DNA from: Streptomyces soli | Lineage (GTDB): Bacteria > Actinomycetota > Actinomycetes > Streptomycetales > Streptomycetaceae | Assembly (NCBI RefSeq): GCF_003999195.1 | Contig: NZ_RJVR01000104.1 | Location: 1-36,893, forward strand | Direction of reading: 5' to 3' | Length of the DNA stretch: 36,893 bases | Part shown: piece after piece, positions 7,001-14,013 of the stretch | Position numbering within the stretch: position 1 is the first letter of the stretch | Layout of the letters: each line of letters opens with the position of its first letter | Made by a program: the position numbers and the translations under genes | The notes under the pieces: generated by a model | Told to the model about the DNA's origin: nothing | What the model saw: only the letters and a program-made list of their open reading frames with translations | Database searches by the model: none

Positions 7001-8304
7001 GCGGCGGGCCGGGTGATGATCGCTTGCAGGTCCTGGCGGCTCAGGGTCGCGGGGACGTTGCACAGCCCGGGGAGGACGGCGTTCATCAGGTCGGGGGCGA
7101 CGGCGTCGAGCGGGGCGTAGAAGTCGTTGCGCATGACCAGGAGCACGGTGACGGCGGCGTGGGATGCGCCCAGTTCCACGAGCTGGTCCACGGCCCGGAG
7201 CCGCACGTCGTCGGCACGTCGGTCCGAGTCGGGGGCGGGCTGGGTGAGGAGTTCCTCGAACTGGTCGACGACCAGCAGCAGACGGTCGTGGTCGGGCTCG
7301 GCGGCCAGGCGGGCCTCCACCGCGGCCGGCAGACCGTCCGTGGCCGCACCGGGCAGACCCGCGCCCTCCAGCTCCGCGAGCAGGTCCTGGCCGGGACGGA
7401 CGCACAGCGGCAGCCAACGGTCGCTGCCCGGTATCTCTCCCTCGGCCAGGGCGGGCAGGACACCCGCGTTGATCAGCGACGACTTCCCCGCTCCGGAGGG
7501 GCCCAGCAGCATCAGCATCCGCCGGTCGCCGCCCAGCGCGGCGAGCACCCGTTCCACGGCGGCCTCACGGCCGTGGAACCACTCCGCGTGCCGGGCGGTG
7601 AACGGCTCCAACCCCAGATACGGGCACGCCTGATGCTCGGTCAGCCGGGGCCGGACCTCCCGCAGCACCTCGGCCGGAGTGGCGTAGGCGATTCCCAGCC
7701 CTTTCAGGTGGGCGTCGGGGGAGGCGATGGCGGTGACCATGCCGATCACCAGGCCGGTCATCTCGTCCACCACCGGTCCGCCGCTGAACCCGGTGGTCAG
7801 ATCGTTGGCCTTCGACAGCTGGAGCAGCCGTCCCGCGCCGTCGGCCTCGGGCAGCAGGCCGCCGACTTCGCCGTACCCGAAATGCCCGCTCCGTGGCGCC
7901 TGGGCGGGGAACCCGAACGAGAAGACCCCATGCCCCCGGCATCCCGCGCTCGTCCCCACGGCCATGCCGCGGGCTCCCGCCGGAACCGAGTCCAGGCGGA
8001 GCCCGGCGACGTCCTCCGCGTCCGGTGCCCGCCACTCCTCGGCCACCGCCTCGGCCAACACCCTTGGCGCGTCCGGCAGATGGGGGAAGCGCACCTCCAC
8101 CCTGCCGCCCGGTGACCGGCCGGCGGCGCGCACGACATGCGCACAGGTGAAGCCGGTGTCCCCTCCCGTCAGGAACCCCGCGCCGGCCACGGTGCCGTCC
8201 GACGCGAGCACCTGGAAGACCGACGCGGACACCGACGGCTCACCCGCCCCGGCGAGACTGCTCTCGTCGTCCGGGAGGCCTGCCGTCGCCGCCACGGTCG
8301 TCAC
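4021..8304 (-). CDS. Trypsin-like protease / nSTAND1 NTPase / TM / WD40 protein
   Basis: 1427 aa; GTG at 8304 overlaps the upstream stop (GTGA). Domains in order: trypsin-like serine protease, about 25-215, with His56 (TCAHVV), Asp98 (AEDVAGLRL) and Ser174 (TTGFSGGPVVD), so the triad looks complete; linker CPYLGLEPFTARHAEWFHGR; nSTAND1 P-loop NTPase, about 240-640, with Walker A GPSGAGKSS (Lys274) and Walker B LLLVVDQFEELL (Asp347); one hydrophobic segment, about 692-709; then roughly 650 residues of WD40-type repeats (FSPDGK, FSPDDK, FSHDGR) to the end. Known: STAND NTPases are switch proteins in conflict systems, and WD40 propellers often sense ligands. Inferred: a trigger recognised by the propeller drives ATP-dependent activation of the protease. 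Its target is unknown. No decay is visible. Confidence 0.9.
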   Translation of the reverse strand: MTTVAATAGLPDDESSLAGAGEPSVSASVFQVLASDGTVAGAGFLTGGDTGFTCAHVVRAAGRSPGGRVEVRFPHLPDAPRVLAEAVAEEWRAPDAEDVAGLRLDSVPAGARGMAVGTSAGCRGHGVFSFGFPAQAPRSGHFGYGEVGGLLPEADGAGRLLQLSKANDLTTGFSGGPVVDEMTGLVIGMVTAIASPDAHLKGLGIAYATPAEVLREVRPRLTEHQACPYLGLEPFTARHAEWFHGREAAVERVLAALGGDRRMLMLLGPSGAGKSSLINAGVLPALAEGEIPGSDRWLPLCVRPGQDLLAELEGAGLPGAATDGLPAAVEARLAAEPDHDRLLLVVDQFEELLTQPAPDSDRRADDVRLRAVDQLVELGASHAAVTVLLVMRNDFYAPLDAVAPDLMNAVLPGLCNVPATLSRQDLQAIITRPAAAVGLPLEAGLADRIVDDVLDIDPVARQAPVTLLPPLELALRQLWVRRRREDGHLTHAAYEKLGKVTGSLTAWCNRALGQLPAEQRPVAQRILTALVQPADEANGIPATRRPVPLTRLRALATDHGATDPDTDAAFDAVLAALTRYRIVVTDTTALPGAPPDEPAVELIHDALIRGWADLRDWVAQDHQFQVWLRRATEQQDRHAHSGLPGDLLDGSLLAEGEEWAGQRSLPAEITSLVEASRQHQQTALRRTRRINMSLVVMLVLALIATGVAFGQRQTVIGQRDRAASAQVAGVAQAVRRTDPELGRRLAIASARLADTPESWSALLALHDQQEDDALKLPGFVATQFDLDATGEVLVAAGGTRVEFWNVRTRRKTGSYAAPARVQRVDLSDDGKTAAVSTEDGYTRLIDIVGARLRKAHATYRTAKEASGNWPGVAVSPRGTYLMVETTDSDLKSTLAVWDTRTARRIITLSTRAPVSLLKDSSFSPDERVLSLPGSQGKPFTWIDLRAKKKILAPLPYYGLKAGDIEGPVVFSPDGKRAAVRAKGGRISVFDRTKKWTGIELKGTEDATDYISMYFSHDGRYLVHNAFVWDVSSLTSTGPVMRYSTTESECYPPTALRFTADDSKLRCVGTDGVVRSVDVNAFTKPPKDNGYYYEQGVFSGDGRTLALGAGSDIGIWSTLSRTKRFDLTARAEASGWPVEEIQLSRDGRRLGILSGTRIEIWDTGGKKGSMLGSLSILKEDQSDEATMAFAFSPDDKSLAVQVVTKDQTNVLTFWDLTTMRRIREVRANLGYPDNGGAVFFQPDGKSVIAAPNFGRVAFPSGKVLAKGSPSLEVDSVSEDGSTLYTYPRGFRPYVRFWDARTLLPNGEDLRTGAVSTPLFTPEKSTAASPDGRLFATVHQSAPGYAIKVWDRRTGTELGVPLTGPLDEILALAFSPDGSTLTGVDKHGRFFTDTIAPARLIRDLCARSGPLTKQEWKAHITDIPYRKTC

Positions 8305-8642
8305 GGGGCATCCGGCCCAGCGTCACCGCTCTCCCACACCACGCGGACCTTCAGATGGACGGCCGTCTCGCCGGAGGTGATGACCGCGCCGGCCTTCGCC
8401 GACAGGTTCACCCCGAACTCCACCTCCACCTCCCGCGGCCCCGCCTGGCGCAACTGGTCCAGCACCGCCCGCGCCGTCTCCCGCACCGGAACCAGCGATT
8501 CCTGCAGGGTCCGAGGCAGCTCACGTACGGCGTCCCCGACCCGGCCCGCCTTCACCGGCCCGTCGAACTCCGGTGTGTCTTCCATCTCTTCCAGCAGAAT
8601 CGCCCCGCCGCCTTCCAGCGGCAGCCGCGCAAGACCCGGCAT
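8301..8642 (-). CDS. Trypsin-co-occurring domain 1 (CU044_2847/trypco1-like) protein
   Basis: 113 aa. I chose ATG 8642 because GAGGAGG lies just upstream; earlier starts add unrelated sequence. The pattern (LARLPLEGGGAILLEE near the start, REVEVEFGVNLSAKAGAVIT, then HLKVRVVW) matches actinobacterial CU044_2847/trypco1 proteins, which are recurrently encoded beside trypsin-like proteases. It is a small soluble alpha/beta protein with no signal peptide. Its stop overlaps the GTG of the protease-NTPase gene by 4 nt, so translation is coupled. Inferred role: partner, inhibitor or substrate of the neighbouring protease. Family assignment is from memory of the sequence pattern. Confidence 0.8.
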   Translation of the reverse strand: MPGLARLPLEGGGAILLEEMEDTPEFDGPVKAGRVGDAVRELPRTLQESLVPVRETARAVLDQLRQAGPREVEVEFGVNLSAKAGAVITSGETAVHLKVRVVWESGDAGPDAP

Positions 8643-9491
8643 CGGCCCACCTCCTCGGAAAGTCCAGAATGGATCTGAGCTACTCAACCGGAAAACAGTT
8701 CCCATCCGCCCCTGGTTTCACCGTCTCCCGAGGACCGCCACATACGGACCGGATGGCTCCGTGGGCCGTGATCAGGCCCTGCGCGACCTCGGCCAGCACA
8801 TCGAGTCGAATGAGGCCGTCATCCTCGGCTCCGGCGGTGCCCCGGCAGCATCGAGCCCGCCCCCAGTTCCAGGTCATCGCCGACGTCCGCACCCACTGCC
8901 TCGGCTCCGATCATCGGGCAGCATCCGGCACCTGCTCCAGCCTCATGGAATGCCACCAGGACGTGCTGGCCCGCTCCCCGTTCTCCAACGTCGAAACCGC
9001 CCGCTGAGACCGCACCGTCGCCGCCCGCTGGACGACGTAATCGTCGGCCCGCAGTTCTCCTGCAGGTACTCCGGCCCCGCCTAACTCGGCGACCACAACG
9101 ACGCCTTCGAACGCGACTGGCACCAGGCCCTCGACGAGTGCAGTCCCGACGGCAGCCGACGAAGCCGTACGCGTCGAAGCCATTATCGCCACTCGCCCCC
9201 GACAACCGCGCGCTGCTGCTTGGCGCACGACCGCTCGTCACGCAGCCAGGCAGCAGCGACGCCTTGAGACACCCCCGGGCTGGAACAGGTTGACAGACCG
9301 CATAACCGCCGGAGACATCCACGAGCACCAGGCCGGTGTGGGATCGGGGGAGGAGGTGGCGAGTTCGGTCTCGGCGGCGGCCGGGGACCGCCGGCACGCG
9401 GTGGCGTCGCGGAGTGCGGCGTGGGCGCGGGCCAGTCGCAGGTGCAGCAGTGAGCGGGCGCCGCGCGCCGGTAGCGGGCGTTCAGGGACTC
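8643..9491. other. No confident gene; decayed sequence upstream of the trypco1 gene
   Basis: About 850 bp without a gene I can defend. It must hold the promoter of the minus-strand trypco1 operon. Several short stretches read like protein, but in conflicting frames: on the plus strand ALRDLGQHIESNEAVILGSG near 8765-8830 and LGDHNDAFERDWHQALDECS near 9082-9145; on the minus strand VVQRAATVRSQRAVSTLENG near 8980-9040. None has a start with a ribosome binding site or a recognisable family. This looks like pieces of several dead genes. Confidence 0.4.
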
Positions 9492-9495
9492 GATG
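9462..9495 (-). pseudogene. Distal piece of the IS256 transposase interrupted by the transposon
   Basis: Read on the minus strand this gives IESLNARYRRA, the IS256-family segment that should directly follow STNA. The STNAI half is at 13503-13510, on the far side of the 4-kb transposon. Beyond RRA the family pattern is lost, so little of the transposase C-terminus remains. The piece fixes the insertion site to the base. Confidence 0.75.
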
Positions 9496-9506
9496 GTTAT
9501 CTGGAG
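9496..9506 (+). repeat. Terminal inverted repeat, tnpC side
   Basis: GTTATCTGGAG, exact reverse complement of the other end. The flanking GATG lies at 9492-9495. It is probably the recombinase core-binding site. Confidence 0.85.
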
Positions 9507-9592
9507 TTCGGTTCGGTTCTGCTGCATTGACGTGCTGTTTCGTGTCGTGGACGGTGTCCATGATGGGTGTGATCGGGGATTTCTGAGCGCGT

Positions 9593-10024
9593 TCAGCAGG
9601 GGCCAATCGTTGTCGAAGCGCGACGCGAAGGACGGGGTTCTTCGGCCCGGATCGCCCGTTGGTCGCCGAGTGCGTGGGCGAGCTGACGGCGGAGGCGCCG
9701 GTTCTCCTCGAGGAGTTGGCGATTGCGCTGGTTCGCCGCTTCCAGGCGCCGAAGCAGGGACTCCTCGGAAGCTCGCTGCCGGGCCGGGACAGCCGATTGT
9801 GGGGACCGGCGCTGGATCTCGCGGAGCCGCTCGATCTCGGTTCGCAGGTCGGCCTGGGTGTAGAGCCAGGAACGGGAGATCTGGCCGTGGCGGGCGACGC
9901 TGTCGAAGGTGATCGAGGTGCCGTTCGCTTCGAGTTCGCGGAGGGCCTGGATGGCTTTGGAGCGGGTGAGTTCGTGTCGCCGGCGGGCTGCTGTGATCAG
10001 GTGGTCGGTGTTGTCAGCTGGCAT
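9593..10024 (-). CDS. tnpC: TnpC-like DUF6262 transposition accessory protein
   Basis: 143 aa from ATG 10024, which overlaps the end of tnpB by 11 nt. Residues about 30-60 hold an HTH-like segment (ITFDSVARHGQISRSWLYTQ), followed by a long coiled coil with many Arg, Glu and Gln (LRRLEAANQRNRQLLEENRR). In Tn554 the third gene influences the frequency and orientation of insertion and is not catalytic; I infer the same here. It is likely cytoplasmic, DNA-binding and oligomeric. A decayed relative lies at 3341-3839. The tail is rich in Arg, Pro and Ser and probably disordered. Confidence 0.8.
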   Translation of the reverse strand: MPADNTDHLITAARRRHELTRSKAIQALRELEANGTSITFDSVARHGQISRSWLYTQADLRTEIERLREIQRRSPQSAVPARQRASEESLLRRLEAANQRNRQLLEENRRLRRQLAHALGDQRAIRAEEPRPSRRASTTIGPC

Positions 10025-12275
10025 CGGCGGCGCCTTCCGGCTGCGAGGACACGGGGACGGCGAGGCTGGTGATGATCGTGTCGAGGTTGCTCAGGACCTG
10101 CTGGTTCATCTCGACGAGCCGTTGCTGGCCGCGGGCTTCGGCGGCCGAGATGATCTGCAGGATCTCGGTGCGGTGGTGGCGGTGCTGGGGCAGGAAGTCG
10201 GGTGTGGTGACGAACATCGGGCAGGTCAGGCAGGCGTTCGCATGCGGGCAGCTCTGCTGGACGGGCAGTTGGCAGTAGCCGTTGGGGAGGGCTTGGGTGG
10301 CCCGGGAGAGGCGGTGTTTGGCCCAGGCGGCCTCGGCGAGCGGGCCCTCGGGGTCGAGACGGACGGCTTGCCCGCTGATGTTGATTTTCCGGGCCTTCTC
10401 CCAGTGCTCGCGGACGGTGGTGTCGTGCAGCCGCGCGTAGTGGGCGGTCATCTGCGGCGAGTCGTGGTCGAGGATGCGGCGGACGACTTCCTGCGGGACG
10501 TCGCGGTTGATCATGCGGGTGCCCAGGGTGTGGCGCCACTGGTGTGGGGTGAGGTGAGCCGGACGACCGTATTCGTCGCGGACCTTGCAGCGTTCCAGCC
10601 AGCGATAGAGCGCCAGCCGGTAGGTGGAGCCGGCGGTGGGGTGCTGTCCGTCGACGTTCTTCGTCGGCCTTGGGAACAGCAGCGGGCTGCCATCCGTCCA
10701 GCGGGCCTGGACGCGTGCTTGCTGGTCGTGGATGAGATGCACGATCTCCTCGTCGACGGGCACCAGAGCGTCGCGTTTCATTTTGTGGTTGACGTAGCGC
10801 AGGTAGGGGGCGCCGTCGGTGTCGGTGACCAGGCAGTCGAAGGCGAGCTTCAGGGCGTCGGTGACCCGCAGGCCGCAGCGGATCAGGATGAGCGTGACGA
10901 GCCCGTAGGCGGGGCTGTCGAAGCGGTCGAGGTTGTCGGGCTGCTCGACCTGGGCCATGACGTGCTCGGCCAGGGCCCGGGGCAGCCGCTCGGTGCGTTT
11001 GGGGTAGTCCTGGCTGAAGAACATCGCCGTCGAGGGCAGGCTGGTGTCCCACTGGTGCTGCCGGACTGCGTGGAAGAACTGGTTGAGCAAGCCGATGTGA
11101 CTGCCCTGACGCTGGGCATTGCCGCCGTACTCGGCATGGAGATCGGCCAGATAGCGCTCCAGGACCGGCCGGTCGAGCTGGGCGAGGACCTCGATGCGGG
11201 CACCGTCCTTGTTCAGGAAGCGGGCGAAGCGGACCAGAGCGGCGATGCCGCGGCGAACGGCCTCGTAGGACAAGTCGCAGCTGATCCGCCAGCGGGCCCA
11301 CCGCTTGGCCAGTTCTCGGAACTGGGGCTGCTCGATCTCATCGAACCGTAGGGTCCGGTTGGCGTCAGTGACCCCAAGACGTCGCAGGCGCCACTGGTCA
11401 CGGGGATACTCCGCCTCCCATCCGGCGCCGGCGGCCAGGTCCTCCGCTGCCTGGCGGGCGTAGATGAGCAAGGCCCGGGGGTTGGAGTCCTTCGGTGCGG
11501 GCCGGCCGATCCTGCCCCTCCAGTCGGCCTCGCTCGCCTGAAGCAGCGACGTCTCGCTCGCCGTGGCCAGGAACCGGACGACCTGCATGACCACGCTCGG
11601 TGAGGTCTTCGAGGCCCGTTGCCCGGCCCGGCACTGCAGGGCGTATTGCAGCTCGAGTTTCAGCTGCGGCGCCAGCCCCTCGAAGCGTACGACTTGATCG
11701 GAGGGGATCACTTCGCTCTCGAAGGCGGCCGCGAAGCCGGCCGGTTCGGGGTGCCCGTTGACCTGCCATGTCTTGGTGTGGGAGTGGCAGAACACCGAGT
11801 CGGAGTGCGGCCAGAGCTCGCAGTACGTGATCAGGCAGGACGCTCCGGGCGGCGGCTGCGGGATCGCGGGCGGGGCGGTGAGCCATCGCTCGAGGTCGGG
11901 GCGGCCGGCGCGGATCCAGCGTTGGCCGTGCAGATCACACATGCCCTGGCGGGCCGACCCGTAGCCGCAAGCAGCAACCTGGCAGTTCGAGTTGGGCTGC
12001 TGCCTGGACCAGCGAGGGTCTGTCGAGGCGGCGAACCCCTCCACGTCCGGGCGTCCTGCCGCCTTCCATCGCAGATGGTGGCCCTGACACAGGCCCCGGT
12101 TGCGGACATGCCGCCGGCAGGCGGGAACCAGGCAGGCACCGGTGCCGAAGACCGGATCTTCCGCGTCGAAGACCAGCATGTCGGCGCGGAACTCAGGCCG
12201 GACTGCGGCCATCAGCTGACCGCGCAGGCTGGTCCGTCCCGGTCGGTGGTGGTCCGGCTGTGAGGCCGGGGTCAC
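10014..12275 (-). CDS. tnpB: TnpB-like tyrosine recombinase (Tn554 sense)
   Basis: 753 aa from GTG 12275, which overlaps the tnpA stop as GTGA; an upstream in-frame start would add 60 unlikely residues. The N-terminus has three zinc-finger-like Cys/His clusters at about 48-67 (CLVPACRRHVRNRGLCQGHH), 98-116 and 147-166. A core-binding domain follows, then the catalytic domain with Arg in IRCGLRVTDAL, Lys in HKMKRD, HxxR in HQWRHTLGTR, then LDHDSPQMTAHY with the nucleophile-like Tyr. The C-terminus carries CPHANACLTCPMF, a second zinc-binding motif, then a helical tail. Known: Tn554 TnpA and TnpB are both recombinases and both are needed. This is not the IS605 TnpB nuclease. The protein looks complete. 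Confidence 0.9.
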   Translation of the reverse strand: MTPASQPDHHRPGRTSLRGQLMAAVRPEFRADMLVFDAEDPVFGTGACLVPACRRHVRNRGLCQGHHLRWKAAGRPDVEGFAASTDPRWSRQQPNSNCQVAACGYGSARQGMCDLHGQRWIRAGRPDLERWLTAPPAIPQPPPGASCLITYCELWPHSDSVFCHSHTKTWQVNGHPEPAGFAAAFESEVIPSDQVVRFEGLAPQLKLELQYALQCRAGQRASKTSPSVVMQVVRFLATASETSLLQASEADWRGRIGRPAPKDSNPRALLIYARQAAEDLAAGAGWEAEYPRDQWRLRRLGVTDANRTLRFDEIEQPQFRELAKRWARWRISCDLSYEAVRRGIAALVRFARFLNKDGARIEVLAQLDRPVLERYLADLHAEYGGNAQRQGSHIGLLNQFFHAVRQHQWDTSLPSTAMFFSQDYPKRTERLPRALAEHVMAQVEQPDNLDRFDSPAYGLVTLILIRCGLRVTDALKLAFDCLVTDTDGAPYLRYVNHKMKRDALVPVDEEIVHLIHDQQARVQARWTDGSPLLFPRPTKNVDGQHPTAGSTYRLALYRWLERCKVRDEYGRPAHLTPHQWRHTLGTRMINRDVPQEVVRRILDHDSPQMTAHYARLHDTTVREHWEKARKINISGQAVRLDPEGPLAEAAWAKHRLSRATQALPNGYCQLPVQQSCPHANACLTCPMFVTTPDFLPQHRHHRTEILQIISAAEARGQQRLVEMNQQVLSNLDTIITSLAVPVSSQPEGAADAS

Positions 12276-13381
12276 CAGGTCACCTCCCTGCCGTCGAACC
12301 ATCCTGCCTGCTCCAGCACCCGGCGGGCGTCCTCGATGCTCAAGTGCCCATAAAAGGAAAGCGTGGTGGTCACTGAGGCATGGCCCAGCAGCGTGCTGAC
12401 CACCTCGAGCGGGGTGCCGTCCCGCAGCAGCCGGGTCGCATACGTGTGCCGCCACCAGTGCGGATCAAAAGCGATCCCTGTGCGGCGCCGCAGCCGCCTG
12501 ACCAGGTCATAGACGGCCGGATAGGCCAGTGGGTGGCCGTGTGGCCGGCCCCAGAGATTCACGAAGACGTAGTCGGAGTCGAGATCGCCGTACTCCTCGT
12601 GGAGGTAATCAGCGAACAGCCGCACCAGCTCGGCACTGACGGGAACGGTCCGGGACCGGCCCGACTTCGTGCGGGCCCCGTTGGCGTTCTCCCGAGGCAG
12701 GATCGTCACCGTCTGTTCGGCCGCGGCGATGTCCTCGTGCCGCAAGCCGAGCGCTTCCCCGATCCGGATTCCGGAGTCGTAGAGCAGGGCGAACAGCAGC
12801 CGGTCACGCAACCGGTCACAGGCGTCCAGAATCTGCTGGGCTTCCGTCGCGCTCAGCACCCGGGGCAGCTTCCGCGACGCCTTCAACGTGATCGCCCGGC
12901 CGGGAGACGGAGCAGACTTGCTGATGTGGTGCAAAAACGGCTTCCACGAAGCCCCGCGGCCGCGGGCCGGCTGCCAGGCCACCAGCAGATCCCCCAGCTC
13001 AACGCCGCCGCGGGCAGCGTGCTGGTAGAACGCCGACAAGGCCGACAGCTTCCGGTTCACCGTGCGCGCGGTGCAGTGCCCCGCCACCGACGGCAGCACC
13101 GCCACCTGCCCCGACCGGCCCGCGGGCGGCAGCCGCAACCAGGCCACGAACTCCCCAATGTCTTCCAAGTGCACCCCACGCCAGTCCAGGCCGCGACGGT
13201 GCAGGAAGACGAACCAGTCCTTCAGGTCATGGGCATACGCCTTGACGGTGTTCGGGGACTTCTCAATGTCGCTCAAATACGCCAGATAGCGCTCGACCGG
13301 CGCCACCGGAACATCGTCGTCCCCAAGCACCGTCCACGACTCCCGCCCCGAACCGGGCAACACCACCCGTTGCACCAGCAC
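12272..13381 (-). CDS. tnpA: TnpA tyrosine recombinase of the Tn554-like transposon
   Basis: 369 aa from GTG 13381, with GGAGG 4 nt upstream; a GTG two codons later is also possible. The core-binding domain covers about 25-130 (PNTVKAYAHDLKDWFVFLHR). The catalytic residues are all visible: Arg206 (SGIRIGEAL), Lys239, His308 and Arg311 (HWWRHT), His334 (LLGHASVTTT) and Tyr344 (LSFYGHLS). It cuts and rejoins the element ends by a transient phosphotyrosine link, probably with TnpB. It is the first gene of the tnpA-tnpB-tnpC operon, 121 bp from the element end. The length is normal for the family. Confidence 0.92.
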   Translation of the reverse strand: MLVQRVVLPGSGRESWTVLGDDDVPVAPVERYLAYLSDIEKSPNTVKAYAHDLKDWFVFLHRRGLDWRGVHLEDIGEFVAWLRLPPAGRSGQVAVLPSVAGHCTARTVNRKLSALSAFYQHAARGGVELGDLLVAWQPARGRGASWKPFLHHISKSAPSPGRAITLKASRKLPRVLSATEAQQILDACDRLRDRLLFALLYDSGIRIGEALGLRHEDIAAAEQTVTILPRENANGARTKSGRSRTVPVSAELVRLFADYLHEEYGDLDSDYVFVNLWGRPHGHPLAYPAVYDLVRRLRRRTGIAFDPHWWRHTYATRLLRDGTPLEVVSTLLGHASVTTTLSFYGHLSIEDARRVLEQAGWFDGREVTW

Positions 13382-13491
13382 CGTTCCTCCAACCGATACG
13401 CGTCATGGACGGCGGCAGATAACCACATCCACGACGCCCGGAACGGGCTGCGACAGGTCCGTGCTCAACATGATGGACGCCCTTCGGGCGG

Positions 13492-13502
13492 CTCCAGATA
13501 AC
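13492..13502 (+). repeat. Terminal inverted repeat, tnpA side
   Basis: CTCCAGATAAC, exact reverse complement of the other end, followed by the flanking GATG at 13503-13506 and then the broken IS256 gene. Confidence 0.85.
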
Positions 13503-13965
13503 GATGGCATTGGTCGAGCAGATGACCTTGCGGATCTCGACGTCGAAGGAGAGGAAGGGCACGAACTCGCTCCAGGCCCGCTCCCAGCTCTGGGCGATCG
13601 AGGGATACCGTTTGCCCCACTTGACGGCGAACTCCTCAAGCCGGGTGCGGGCTTGTTCCTCGTTGACGGCGGTGTAGACGGGCTTGAGGTCGCGAGCGAC
13701 GTCGGCCCAGTCCCGCCGCGAGGCATAGCGCAGGCTGTTGCGAATCAGGTGGACCACGCAGGTCTGCACGACCGTGGCAGGCCAGACGGTGTTCACCGCG
13801 CCAGGCAGGGCGGACAGGCCGTCGCAGACCAGCATCAGCACATCGCGCACCCCCCTGTTCTTGATCTCGGTCAGCACCGTCTGCCAGTACTTGGCGCCCT
13901 CGCCGCCGTCGCCGGCCCACAGTCCGAGGATCTCGCGGTAGCCGTCGGCGGGCGGTCCCGCCGAG
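13503..13965 (-). pseudogene. IS256-family transposase, middle segment
   Basis: Reads DGYREILGLWAGDGGEGAKY, then LTEIKNRGVRDVLMLVCDGL, then VVQTCVVHLIRNSLRYASRR, and ends KVICSTNAI where the Tn554-like transposon begins. These are the catalytic-core motifs of IS256/Mutator-type DDE transposases, including the CDGL and TCVVHLIRNSLRY signatures. The N-terminal half is missing: at about 13965 the reading changes abruptly to the first codons of another gene. It was therefore already a 5'-truncated copy, or was truncated later. It is not functional. Confidence 0.85.
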
Positions 13966-14013
13966 CACTGCGGCCGAACGGGTGAGCATCATACGGAGGT
14001 TGACGCCATTCAT
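13960..14013 (-). pseudogene. First 18 codons of a gene downstream of the MFS gene, cut off
   Basis: ATG 14013 overlaps the MFS stop as ATGA, a strong sign of translational coupling. It gives MNGVNLRMMLTRSAAVLG before the IS256-derived sequence takes over. Eighteen residues are too few to name the family. I infer a third-position operon gene that was cut by IS256 insertion or a deletion at its edge. Confidence 0.5.

Larger units (their letters stand above)
9496..13502 (-). mobile_element. Tn554-like transposon (tnpA-tnpB-tnpC) inserted in an IS256 transposase
   Basis: The element is 4007 bp. Its ends are perfect 11-bp inverted repeats, GTTATCTGGAG (9496-9506) and CTCCAGATAAC (13492-13502). 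It is flanked on both sides by GATG (9492-9495, 13503-13506). Removing the element and one GATG restores the IS256 reading STNA-IESLNARYRRA, which independently proves the boundaries. Inside are three overlapping minus-strand genes: two tyrosine recombinases and a DUF6262/TnpC-like protein, with 121 bp before tnpA and 97 bp after tnpC. There is no cargo gene. All three frames are open, so it may still be mobile. Confidence 0.9.

Noticed and set aside
9909..11351. 480-codon plus-strand frame over tnpB
   Set aside because: Antisense shadow of the recombinase, which has all catalytic residues; no ribosome binding site or recognisable fold on the plus strand.
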